This document shows, piece by piece, positions 1 through 6,437 of a DNA stretch of 17,044 bases. How positions within the stretch are numbered: position 1 is the stretch's first letter; each line of letters opens with the position of its first letter. This stretch comes from Candidatus Sulfotelmatobacter sp. (lineage in GTDB: Bacteria; Acidobacteriota; Terriglobia; Terriglobales; SbA1). Location of the stretch: NCBI GenBank assembly GCA_030151135.1, contig JASLEQ010000090.1, positions 1 through 17,044 of the forward strand. Direction: 5' to 3'. The translations under genes and the position numbers were made by a program. The notes below the pieces were generated by a model. The model made no database searches. It was given only the letters and a program-made list of their open reading frames with translations, and was not told the DNA's origin.

Positions 1-481
1 CAAGAGTCTTACTTCCATTCCGGGAAGTGAGAATTCCTTCCATTCCGCTAAGGGCGCCGCTCAGAACTCGCACGCGTTGCCCGATTTTCAAAAACGGGTA
101 CGGGGTCCACTCGGTCGTCCCCTCCACCAAATTGCGAACAGCATCGATCTGTTCGCGTGGAATGGGCGAGCCTTCGCCCTGGCTGCCGACCAGTCCCAGC
201 ACGCCGCCGACCCGGAGCACGTGTAATCTCTCGGCGCGGTTGGGCGCAAACTTGGCAAACACATAGCAACTGAACAGCGGCAGTTCCACTTGCTTCTTGC
301 GGTCACTCCATCGATGCACTTCTGTCACGATGGGCAGGAACGTTTCTACGCCCCGTTCTCCCAATCTCTGAACCACCTGCTTTTCATGACGGGGCCGTGT
401 ATGGAGCGCATACCATTCAGATTCTGTCGCGGCGATGGTAGCGGCATTGAACGATTGCCAGAGTACTTCGTTTGTGGCCAT
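1..481 (-). CDS. UpxY/RfaH-type NusG-like transcription antiterminator (3' end beyond window)
   Basis: The reading frame opens with ATG at 481 behind an AGAGGG ribosome site and runs off the left edge, giving 160 visible residues. The segment WYALHTRPRHEKQV (about residues 23-36) and the following FLPIVTEVHRW...LFSCYVFAKF are the signature of the NusG N-terminal (NGN) domain. VGSQGEGSPIP follows, and near residues 138-155 GQRVRVLSGALSGMEGIL marks the start of the KOW domain. This is the architecture of specialised NusG paralogues (RfaH, UpxY, LoaP), which ride RNA polymerase through long surface-polysaccharide or secondary-metabolite operons and suppress termination. UpxY genes usually head the operon they control, so an exopolysaccharide cluster probably lies to the left; this is inference because the window ends here. 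It is divergent from a LuxR-type regulator across a 1.1-kb spacer. Housekeeping NusG is unlikely because secE, rplK and rplA are not adjacent. Confidence 0.85.
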   Translation of the reverse strand, partial: MATNEVLWQSFNAATIAATESEWYALHTRPRHEKQVVQRLGERGVETFLPIVTEVHRWSDRKKQVELPLFSCYVFAKFAPNRAERLHVLRVGGVLGLVGSQGEGSPIPREQIDAVRNLVEGTTEWTPYPFLKIGQRVRVLSGALSGMEGILTSRNGSKTL

Positions 482-723
482 AGCTTCGCCCTCTGAGTCA
501 CATCCCGTGACCCTTCCAAATTCAAGAAAAGACGGTTTTACTGCTACCGCGAAGAGTCGATCGCGGAACTCAATCGAGCTGCTGAAGGGGGAGATCTGGT
601 TCGGCTCGAGTACTAATTACGCCTGGGACATAAACTTATTTCGGCTCGCCGGGGGGGAAATCTTGCCTATTGCCAGCTTTCTTGCAGCAAGATTGGCATC
701 ACCTTGTAAACCCTACTAAGTAT
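482..723 (-). promoter_or_regulatory. Long structured leader of the NusG-like gene, with an ops-like 8-mer
   Basis: Between the predicted start of transcription and the ATG, the leftward RNA carries several potential hairpins. At 671-698 TGCCA and CTTGC arms pair with GCAAG and TGGCA. At 547-566 there is a perfect 6-bp stem CCGCGA/TCGCGG with an 8-nt loop. At 497-511 a 5-bp stem GTCAC/GTGAC sits just before the ribosome site. The minus strand reads GCGGTAGC at 550-543, identical to positions 2-9 of the Escherichia coli ops element recognised by RfaH, and this overlaps one arm of the 547-566 hairpin. A C7 run (657-651) and other pyrimidine-rich patches could load Rho. No long U-tract follows any stem, so a classical intrinsic terminator is not seen. 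Function is inferred. Confidence 0.45.
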
Positions 724-729
724 GTAGAC

Positions 730-759
730 ATTGTAATATAAAATTTTCTCCGCTGTCAA
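730..759 (-). promoter_or_regulatory. Sigma-70-type promoter for the NusG-like gene
   Basis: On the minus strand a perfect -35 box TTGACA (759-754) is followed after 18 bp by TACAAT (735-730), with an A/T-rich spacer. It is the best vegetative promoter match I found in the window. Transcription would begin near 723 and run leftward through about 240 nt of untranslated leader before the ATG at 481. Confidence 0.7.
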
Positions 760-788
760 CTGCATTACAGACAGCCTTGCACGCTATT

Positions 789-802
789 TTTGTAAGTACA
801 AA
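789..802. promoter_or_regulatory. Operator-like dyad TTTGTA-AG-TACAAA
   Basis: A perfect 6-bp inverted repeat with a 2-bp centre. Its midpoint lies about 73 bp upstream of the predicted start of the NusG-like transcript, a place where activators commonly bind. The binding protein is unknown; the neighbouring LuxR-type regulator is one candidate. Confidence 0.35.
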
Positions 803-1394
803 CGCCGAGGCTGCCATACTCTGATGGAGCTACAAACCTCAAAGCTGCGCGAAAGATCTCACCACGAGATCCTTTAGGGGAGGAAATCCGCAACAAACGG
901 GGAAAAGAACACTCGCCACTTCACCAAGCTATTTCGTGTCATGGTCTGCAAAAACCTGCGCCACGACTATCGTGAACTTTCGGGGGAGAAAGGGACCCAA
1001 CAAAATTTTCGGATGCTTCGCCCATCAGACAACCTGGACGAAAGCGGGTGGACCGCACTGCGGTAAGAAGTCTCCCTCTCACCGATATCGCAAGTTACAG
1101 GCAATTGCAGAATACTGCAAGAAGCACATTGGCCTATTGCGATCCTTCTCCATAATCTTAGGTAACTATGACCCACGACCATATCTTTTCATCTCAGAGA
1201 TGATCTTCTCAATTTCTGGGTCCCGCAATGCTGCTGTATTGAACGGTCACCACTGTTACGGGGATCTGAGAAATTACACATAACTTAATTGTTTTGTTGT
1301 ATATACAGAGTAGCTTGGGCGCTCGACTGCCCTTTCCAGCGTGTTATTAAATGGCGCGGGACCCGCCCTGTTAGGTCCTCAAATTGGAGGGTGA
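803..1394. other. Gene-poor spacer with short inverted repeats
   Basis: I see no convincing gene here. The open frames have no family resemblance and poor ribosome sites. Short perfect inverted repeats are present: GATCTC/GAGATC with a 5-nt loop (855-871), CTTTC/GAAAG (977-992), TTGCAG/CTGCAA with a 4-nt loop (1105-1120) and ATCTC/GAGAT (1191-1201). An A/T-rich patch around 1271-1308 contains TATATACA and may hold a promoter for the rightward regulator gene, but no good -35 box is correctly spaced. None of the stems has a terminator-like T-tract. Confidence 0.4.
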
Positions 1395-1579
1395 ATGGGT
1401 TTGCAACTGTGTGCGGTCGCCTGCACACTGCGACTCGTCCGCTTGCAGCGCGGTTGCCTCTCGGGTAATATCGGCTTGAGCTCCCAGGCTGCTCTTCCCC
1501 CTTTCAATTCAACAGCCAAGAGTTGCAAAAGCGCAAACTCCTGTCGTTCTCAATGAGTGCGCACGCGGCGGAGATTTCG

Positions 1580-2584
1580 ATGATGCGAATCCTGGTCGCT
1601 GACAGCTCGCGAATCCACACTCGTTTGCTTGCTGAATCTCTTACAAAAGACAAGAACTTTAAGTTCATTCCCTACGAATCGGAAGGCTCCGGCTTAGCAG
1701 CGGCCGCCGCGAACCGCGACATTGACATCCTGCTGATTAGCTCCAATTTAGATGGTAAAGCCGATCGGGGATTCGAAATCCTCGACGAAGTGCGCGGCCA
1801 ACGACCTGATCTCGTTTCCATTGTCCTGCTCGATTCATCAAAAGACGAAGCGATCTTGCGGGCGTTTCGCGCGGGCGCAAGAGGAGTTTTTGACAAGAAC
1901 GACCGGCCGGAAATATTGATGAAGTGCATCCGTTGCGTATGTCAGGGTGAAGTATGGGCGGACAACCGCCAACTGGACGTACTCGTTCGCGCACTTGCCA
2001 ATACTCCTGTCGTCCGCGCCACGAATGCGGAAGGAATGAACCTGCTTTCTGAGCGGGAGATGCAGGTCGTCCGCTGCCTTTCCGAGGGCCTCACCAACCG
2101 TGAGATTGCCGAACGATTAAACCTGAGCCAGCACACCATCAAGAATTATCTTTTCCGGGTCTTCGACAAACTCGGTGTATCGAGCCGGGTAGAACTCCTG
2201 TCGATGACGCTGACCCGATCTTCCAACAGCCAGGGAGTGGCCATTGGCAAAAAAACTACGCCGTATTCAAGAGAAGAGTCCGACTTAATCGAGGATCTCG
2301 CAAAGGCTGGTCTGCCAGCCGCTCAACTAGCTCTCGCGCAGCTGTACCTCGCTCGAAGAAACGGTTCTCAAGATCTTGTCGATGCATATATGTGGTATCT
2401 CGTCGCCATTGAACGGGCGGCTCAGGCCAAAGATCTCATCACCAACCTCATGACTCCGGCTCAGATCGAAGAAGCCACACGGAAAGCCGCTGCCTGGTTG
2501 CCAATGCGAAATCAGTCTGCGCCCACCACGGAGAAAGTTTCCGTTCCGCTGAAAAATCCGGCCTCTCGCGTTCTCGAGGGGTAA
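1580..2584 (+). CDS. Atypical response regulator: degenerate REC + LuxR HTH + Sel1-like C-terminus
   Basis: Start chosen at ATG 1580 because GGAG (1570-1573) lies 6 nt upstream and the receiver fold begins at once (MMRILVADSS); a longer TTG-started frame from 1523 has no ribosome site. The protein has 334 residues. Residues 1-130 form a CheY-like receiver domain. In place of the phospho-accepting aspartate there is Ser54 (DILLIS), only one aspartate (Asp8) remains of the acidic pair, and the conserved Thr/Ser position is Asp85; Lys106 is kept. Residues about 155-207 are a NarL/LuxR helix-turn-helix (LSEREMQVVRCLSEG...REIAERLNLS). Residues about 240-305 resemble a Sel1 repeat and its usual tail (AAQLALAQLYLARRNG, AYMWYLVA, MTPAQIEEA). 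It is therefore probably a DNA-binding regulator not controlled by ordinary phosphorylation. Its divergent position suggests, without proving, control of the NusG-like gene and its operon. Confidence 0.85.
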   Translation: MMRILVADSSRIHTRLLAESLTKDKNFKFIPYESEGSGLAAAAANRDIDILLISSNLDGKADRGFEILDEVRGQRPDLVSIVLLDSSKDEAILRAFRAGARGVFDKNDRPEILMKCIRCVCQGEVWADNRQLDVLVRALANTPVVRATNAEGMNLLSEREMQVVRCLSEGLTNREIAERLNLSQHTIKNYLFRVFDKLGVSSRVELLSMTLTRSSNSQGVAIGKKTTPYSREESDLIEDLAKAGLPAAQLALAQLYLARRNGSQDLVDAYMWYLVAIERAAQAKDLITNLMTPAQIEEATRKAAAWLPMRNQSAPTTEKVSVPLKNPASRVLEG

Positions 2585-2655
2585 AGGCGGGAGAGCGAAT
2601 TTCAGTCCAAACCCAGTCTTGAGGAATACACCGCTGAAAGCCTGCCCGACGTCGA

Positions 2656-3849
2656 TTACGTATACAGCTTGATAGGCTGCACGACGCGGGTGATCGCTCC
2701 GTTCGGGCTTGGTTGGTCCGGTTTTAACCCGCAACGCAGTGAGGCGAACAGTCCGACCAGCTGACCCACAATGACGTCGAGCACCGGGCGATAGTAATCG
2801 GGGAAATTGTCTGGCAGTCCCAGCGACAAGCAATCGTCAACCAGCTTTTCCGCGTCTCCTGGGTTCCCGGCCGTGACCGCAAGTTTCACCCGGCCGAGGC
2901 GCTTCCTGTCAATTTCCCTTAACAGATCGAGCTCGTAGCCGCGCCGCCTCGCTTCGCTCGACAGGAACGCGGCAAACAGACACTGTCCATCCACGCTCGA
3001 CATGGGCCCGTGCCGCAGGCCGAGCGGCGTCTCCGCCAACGTCGTGACCCGTCCCGCACTCAGCTCCACCACTTTCAGCGCACATTCGTCGGCAACCCCA
3101 CGCAGCGCTCCCGACCCCACGAAACATGCGCGTGTACATCCAAGCGTGGTAACCTGCGCGGCCGCTTGCGCGGCGATCGGAAGAAGCCTCGTTCCGCTTT
3201 CTGATAATTGCGACACGATCTGGCCAAAATCATCGAGCCGATCCAAATGCCCAACACACTGGCCTGCCAACAACATGTTGCTGAACGAACTCGTCATCGC
3301 CAGCCCGCGGTCATTCACTGAATCATCGAGGACCAGAGTCGTTGCGCGTTCCGGATATTTGGCGCAGAGCTCAGCCATCTGCCCCTCGGCGTTGCATGTG
3401 ATCACGAGGTGATGAATGTGGCGACGTTGTTCCAGAGCTCGCTCAAGTACCGCTACCCCTTCTGGGCTTTGTCCGGAACGTGAAAATGAAATCCAAAGAT
3501 AATCCCTCCCTGCCGCGTGGAAGTCATCCAGGTCCGTCAATAGGGTCGTGCTGGGCAATGCCCATGCGTCGCAATTCCAGCATTGACGCAGAAGTGGAGC
3601 CAGTGCTCGGCCGCTGTAGTCGGAAGTTCCCGCTCCTACGAGATAAACCGTGGGCGACGCTGTGCTGCCTCGTCCGATCCCGGCTCGCACCAGCGCATCC
3701 TGCAGTTGACGCCGCTGGGAAACACATATCTGGTAGGTTTTGATCCACGTGTCGGGCTGCTGCCAGATCTCGCGGGGCGTATGCTCGAGTCCACGCTCGG
3801 CGCGCTCCCGCGCCGGCAATTCAAGCAGCGACTGCAATGGGTCACCCAC
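2656..3849 (-). CDS. agaS: AgaS-like SIS-domain sugar-phosphate deaminase/isomerase
   Basis: Start set at GTG 3849, 5 nt after a strong GGAGGGAGG ribosome site; an in-frame upstream ATG at 3897 lacks one. The product is 397 residues. It carries two SIS (sugar isomerase) domains: the first has YLVGAGTSDYSGRAL and SFSRSGQSPEGVAVLE, the second ACFVGSGALRGVADECALKVVELS and TPLGLRHGPMS. NDRGLAMTSSFSNML lies between them, and the C-terminus ends SPNGAITRVVQPI. This layout matches AgaS, which acts on galactosamine/N-acetylgalactosamine 6-phosphate (deamination plus isomerisation to tagatose 6-phosphate), and resembles the isomerase half of GlmS without the glutaminase domain. No aga transport, kinase or deacetylase genes are adjacent, so the exact amino-sugar phosphate substrate is open. 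The enzyme is cytoplasmic. It is convergent with the LuxR-type gene and divergent from the small His-rich gene. Confidence 0.8.
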   Translation of the reverse strand: MGDPLQSLLELPARERAERGLEHTPREIWQQPDTWIKTYQICVSQRRQLQDALVRAGIGRGSTASPTVYLVGAGTSDYSGRALAPLLRQCWNCDAWALPSTTLLTDLDDFHAAGRDYLWISFSRSGQSPEGVAVLERALEQRRHIHHLVITCNAEGQMAELCAKYPERATTLVLDDSVNDRGLAMTSSFSNMLLAGQCVGHLDRLDDFGQIVSQLSESGTRLLPIAAQAAAQVTTLGCTRACFVGSGALRGVADECALKVVELSAGRVTTLAETPLGLRHGPMSSVDGQCLFAAFLSSEARRRGYELDLLREIDRKRLGRVKLAVTAGNPGDAEKLVDDCLSLGLPDNFPDYYRPVLDVIVGQLVGLFASLRCGLKPDQPSPNGAITRVVQPIKLYT

Positions 3850-4042
3850 GAAATCCTCCCTCCAAAGACACAGTAGTCTATTACACAGAGTACCCACTTG
3901 AAAAGATTTCGAAAGAAAAAGAAATAGCTATCGCAAGAAAACGTTAACCCGCTCGTAACCTCTTCACGAAACGCCAATGTCCTGCAACCACTTCGGGGCT
4001 TTGGCAACTAAACTGGATACGCTTCTTTCAGAGGAGAACAGA

Positions 4043-4327
4043 ATGAGCCTATTTCCGCGTTCGCTCAAATTTCTGCTGTTGGCAGGAGCAGTGACCGCTT
4101 CTATGGCAGGAATGGCCTGCGAGCATCATTATTATCGCGTCTACGATCCTTATTACACGGATTATCACGTTTGGAACCACGATGAGGACGTCTACTACAA
4201 TCGTTGGGCCGACGAGACGCACCATGACCCTCACCGCGACTTCCGGAAACTCCCGCCGAACGAGCAAAAAGACTATTGGACCTGGCGCCACAATCACGGC
4301 GACCACGATCACGACAATCATCACTAG
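4043..4327 (+). CDS. Small exported His/Tyr-rich protein of unknown function
   Basis: The ATG at 4043 follows AGAGGAGA at good spacing, so the frame's earlier ATG at 3977 is not used. The 94-residue product has a basic N-terminus and a hydrophobic stretch (LKFLLLAGAVTASMAGMA) typical of a signal peptide. A Cys directly after it gives a weak, non-canonical lipobox, so periplasmic protein or lipoprotein are both possible. The mature part is rich in His (13) and Tyr (9), contains LPPNEQKDYWTWRHNH, and ends in alternating His/Asp. Such a tail could bind divalent metal ions, but this is inference from composition. I do not recognise a named family. The gene stands alone, divergent from agaS and convergent with the nicotinamidase-like gene. 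Confidence 0.75.
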   Translation: MSLFPRSLKFLLLAGAVTASMAGMACEHHYYRVYDPYYTDYHVWNHDEDVYYNRWADETHHDPHRDFRKLPPNEQKDYWTWRHNHGDHDHDNHH

Positions 4328-4358
4328 ACAGCGTGCACTGTGAAAAAGGGCCGGGCTC

Positions 4359-4973
4359 TCACCCCTCAAGGTCGGTGAGGGCCTGCTCGGTCGTTGTCAC
4401 GCGCGCTCCCAGCCGCTGCCATTCCTTGAGGGTGGCGGTTCCATCCTCTTGCTTCAATGTCTCGATCGCGTCCACGACGACGGCAACGCGCCTGCCTCGC
4501 TCGAGCAATCCCTTCACAGCACAATTCACGCAAAACTCGGTAACCACGCCGAAGACTGCGAACTCCGCCCCATCCCCGAGCTTTCGGACGAGTTCGTCGG
4601 CATGAAGACTCTGAAATACATCGAGCGTCTGCTTCTCCAGAAGAATTTGCTGGTATTGCGAGAGATTGTCGGGCAGTTTCGCCTCGGGCGTATTTTCAAT
4701 CCGTGCGACGTTGCTGGCGAGGGCTTGCGCAACCAGTTCAGAGCCTGGCTCGCCCTTGATGCAATGCGGCGGAAAGCTCCGAAACTCCGGGTCCTGCGGC
4801 GAGTGGAAATCGCCGCTGGATATCAATAGAACGTTTCCTCGCCGCGCGGCATCCACCAGTCTGTCAACGTTAGGCAGCAGCTTCTCGGCTCCGGGAACGT
4901 AAAGATGCCCCCCGGGCAACACGAAATCCCGCTGCACATCCACTTCCCAGAAAATGTAATTACGCGAAACCAT
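4359..4973 (-). CDS. Nicotinamidase/isochorismatase-like cysteine hydrolase
   Basis: The 204-residue protein begins at ATG 4973 (MVSRNYIFWEVDVQRDF), placing the first strand as in the family; an upstream in-frame GTG at 5027 would only add an unconserved tail. The catalytic triad of the superfamily is visible: Asp12 in VDVQRDF, Lys114 in LLEKQTLDVF and Cys148 in VVTEFCVNC. Metal-site residues of nicotinamidases are also recognisable: Asp55 and His57 in SGDFHSP, and His70 in FPPHCIKG before PGSEL. This pattern favours PncA-type nicotinamidase (nicotinamide to nicotinate plus ammonia, NAD salvage) over isochorismatase, but substrate identity is not certain from sequence. It is cytoplasmic, with no signal peptide. 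It is divergent from the exported metallo-hydrolase gene, with about 120 bp between them. Confidence 0.8.
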   Translation of the reverse strand: MVSRNYIFWEVDVQRDFVLPGGHLYVPGAEKLLPNVDRLVDAARRGNVLLISSGDFHSPQDPEFRSFPPHCIKGEPGSELVAQALASNVARIENTPEAKLPDNLSQYQQILLEKQTLDVFQSLHADELVRKLGDGAEFAVFGVVTEFCVNCAVKGLLERGRRVAVVVDAIETLKQEDGTATLKEWQRLGARVTTTEQALTDLEG

Positions 4974-5009
4974 CTTGCCGCCGGGGCATAATTTTCGATT
5001 AGAACACGT

Positions 5010-5038
5010 TTGGACTCGTACCCGCACTCTGATCTAAT
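5010..5038 (+). promoter_or_regulatory. Candidate promoter for the MBL-fold hydrolase gene
   Basis: TTGGAC (5010-5015) and TCTAAT (5033-5038) are separated by 17 bp, giving a start of transcription near 5045 and a leader of about 50 nt. The -10 box matches consensus at five of six positions and the -35 at three. A second TCTAAT on the minus strand (5003-4998) could serve the divergent nicotinamidase-like gene, but its -35 region is poor. Confidence 0.4.
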
Positions 5039-5094
5039 CTGGCGGACGAGATTGCGCATGATTTCCACCCTCAATATCTCAGGAGATACTTCGC

Positions 5095-6045
5095 ATGAGT
5101 TTCTACACCGCGTGTCGCTGGCGTACCGTTCTGTGGCTCGCAATGGTAATGTCTCCGCTACTGACGTGTCTCGCCCAAACTGCCATTCCTGATTGGTGTC
5201 GAGCCCTTCCGCGTCCTGCTTACAAAACACTCGAAAGGGTAGCGGTGAACGATCGGTGGTTCGAAGTGTATAAGCCAGCTGCCGGTGTTTTCGCCATCTA
5301 TGAGCCGCATCAATCGGAGGAAACAATTGCCTATCTGATTACGGGCCAGGAGCGCGCGCTACTGTTTGACACAGGCATGGGAATTGCCGACATCAGAAAG
5401 ATCACGGCCGGGCTGACCAACTTGCCCATCGTAGTTCTGAATTCGCACACCCACGATGATCACGTCGGCGGCAATTGGGAATTCCAAACGATCTATGGAA
5501 TGGACACCGACTTCACCCGTCAAAACGCCCGCGGATCAAGGGAAGATGCGCAAGCGGAGATTGCTCAGGGAGAGATTTGCGGTTCGCTGCCGCCAGGATT
5601 CGATCCGAGCTCATATCAGACGCGCCCCTGGAAAATCACCCGCTACATTCGTGACGGGGAACGCCTTGAGTTGGGCGGGCGAACCATCGAGGTTCTCGCG
5701 ACTCCAGGCCACACGCCAGACGCTATTTCTCTCCTAGATCGCTCGAATGGCCTTCTATTCACCGGAGATACCTATTACCCGGGACCAATCTGGATTTATC
5801 GTCCGGAGACCGACCTCGATGCCTATGCCCGATCCATTCGACGTCTCGCCAATCTTGCTCCGCAGGTCAAGCTTGTTTTGGGAGCGCACAATGTCCCGGT
5901 TGCGGACCCCAAAGTCTTGCCTGAACTCGTTGAGGCGTTCGACGCAGTCCGTGCGGGCAAGGTGAAATCCGTACCAGACTCCCCCGGCCGCGTACGGTAC
6001 AAAGTTGGCGAGATCGTATTCCTGATGCGCAGTCCACAAAAGTGA
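5095..6045 (+). CDS. Exported MBL-fold metallo-hydrolase
   Basis: ATG 5095 is preceded by CAGGAGA at 8 nt. The 316-residue product starts with a signal peptide of about 27 residues ending near TCLAQ. The metallo-beta-lactamase fold is shown by HTHDDH (residues 118-123), His206 in TPGHTPDA, Asp225 in FTGDTYY and His265 in LGAHNVP. These are the zinc ligands of a two-metal hydrolase. The fold covers lactamases, lactonases, glyoxalase II and others. The LLFDTGMG and NSHTHDDHVGGN segments do not single out one of these, so the substrate is unknown. The signal peptide places it outside the cytoplasm. A beta-lactamase role cannot be assumed. There is no gene partner downstream; the next gene has its own promoter 105 bp away. 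Confidence 0.85.
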   Translation: MSFYTACRWRTVLWLAMVMSPLLTCLAQTAIPDWCRALPRPAYKTLERVAVNDRWFEVYKPAAGVFAIYEPHQSEETIAYLITGQERALLFDTGMGIADIRKITAGLTNLPIVVLNSHTHDDHVGGNWEFQTIYGMDTDFTRQNARGSREDAQAEIAQGEICGSLPPGFDPSSYQTRPWKITRYIRDGERLELGGRTIEVLATPGHTPDAISLLDRSNGLLFTGDTYYPGPIWIYRPETDLDAYARSIRRLANLAPQVKLVLGAHNVPVADPKVLPELVEAFDAVRAGKVKSVPDSPGRVRYKVGEIVFLMRSPQK

Positions 6046-6113
6046 ACTGTTCTGAAACGAGCGCAGCTCCAACAGAGAATCGCAACTCCGCCGCAACCAG
6101 CCCGGAAATTATC

Positions 6114-6149
6114 TCGACTGTACCCTGGTACTCTGGTATATTGGTACGC
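6114..6149 (+). promoter_or_regulatory. Extended -10 promoter overlapped by a four-unit 8-bp GTAC operator array
   Basis: TCGACT (6114-6119) and TATATT (6137-6142), 17 bp apart and with TG one base before the -10, form a promoter. It should start transcription at about 6149-6150, exactly at the ATG of the next gene. Over the same stretch GTAC/GTAT/GTAC cores occur at 6120, 6128, 6136 and 6144, a perfect 8-bp period (units TGTACCCT, GGTACTCT, GGTATATT, GGTACGCA). Such an array is what an autoregulating ribbon-helix-helix protein, encoded immediately downstream, would be expected to bind; repression is inferred. Confidence 0.6.
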
Positions 6150-6437
6150 ATGCAACACTCCAACCTGGAGATTGAGCGGGTTCAGACAGGCGTGCGAATG
6201 GAGAAACGCCTCCTGAAGGTGCTAAAGGCATTCGCCGAGTATCACGACATGACACTTGGAGATGTTCTCGAAGGCATCGTGCTTCACGCCTTTGATGGCA
6301 AGACCCCATTCAGCCCCGCGTCGCTCGAGAAGATTCGTGATCTGAAGAAGTTCTACGAGCTCGATCTTGATTCCTCGGCGAGCCATCGATTGAAAGAGAT
6401 CAGGTCCAAGTCGCTAAACAAGCGAGGGGAGGCATGA
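6150..6437 (+). CDS. Ribbon-helix-helix (CopG/Arc-like) putative DNA-binding protein
   Basis: A 95-residue protein starting at ATG 6150; no Shine-Dalgarno is present and the promoter's start point coincides with the ATG, so the mRNA looks leaderless. Residues about 11-48 (TGVRMEKRLLKVLKAFAEY, then HDMTLGDVLEGIVLHAF) fit the strand-helix-helix pattern of ribbon-helix-helix proteins: a short basic strand, a helix with KxLKxFAE, a turn, and a second helix. The C-terminal half is charged (SPASLEKIRDLKKFYELDLD) and could be an effector or dimerisation part. It is the first gene of a three-gene operon: its TGA overlaps the next ATG (ATGA). It probably represses its own operon through the tandem 8-bp sites. 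An antitoxin role was considered because many are ribbon-helix-helix proteins, but no toxin-like partner is present. Confidence 0.7.
   Translation: MQHSNLEIERVQTGVRMEKRLLKVLKAFAEYHDMTLGDVLEGIVLHAFDGKTPFSPASLEKIRDLKKFYELDLDSSASHRLKEIRSKSLNKRGEA

Noticed and set aside
12..47. 11-bp direct repeat CTTCCATTCCG (12-22 and 37-47)
   Set aside because: It lies in the KOW-coding part of the NusG-like gene in two different reading frames; two copies are probably chance within coding sequence.
435..719. 94-codon plus-strand frame across the antiterminator start and leader
   Set aside because: It overlaps the NusG-like gene antisense and its promoter leader; there is no ribosome site.
600..723. Possible cyclic-di-GMP riboswitch in the antiterminator leader
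   Set aside because: The leader has hairpins and GC-rich turns, but I could not find the conserved GEMM core (GACGCAAAGCC-like segment), so no aptamer can be claimed.
1105..1120. TTGCAG-AATA-CTGCAA hairpin as a terminator
   Set aside because: The stem is only 6 bp and A/T-weak and no T-tract follows on either strand; kept only as a short inverted repeat.
936..1283. 115-codon plus-strand frame in the intergenic region
   Set aside because: No ribosome site, no domain-like pattern, and mixed composition; the region looks non-coding.
3002..3412. 136-codon plus-strand frame antisense to agaS
   Set aside because: The opposite strand encodes the SIS domains; this translation is low-complexity Ser/Arg-rich and unconserved-looking.
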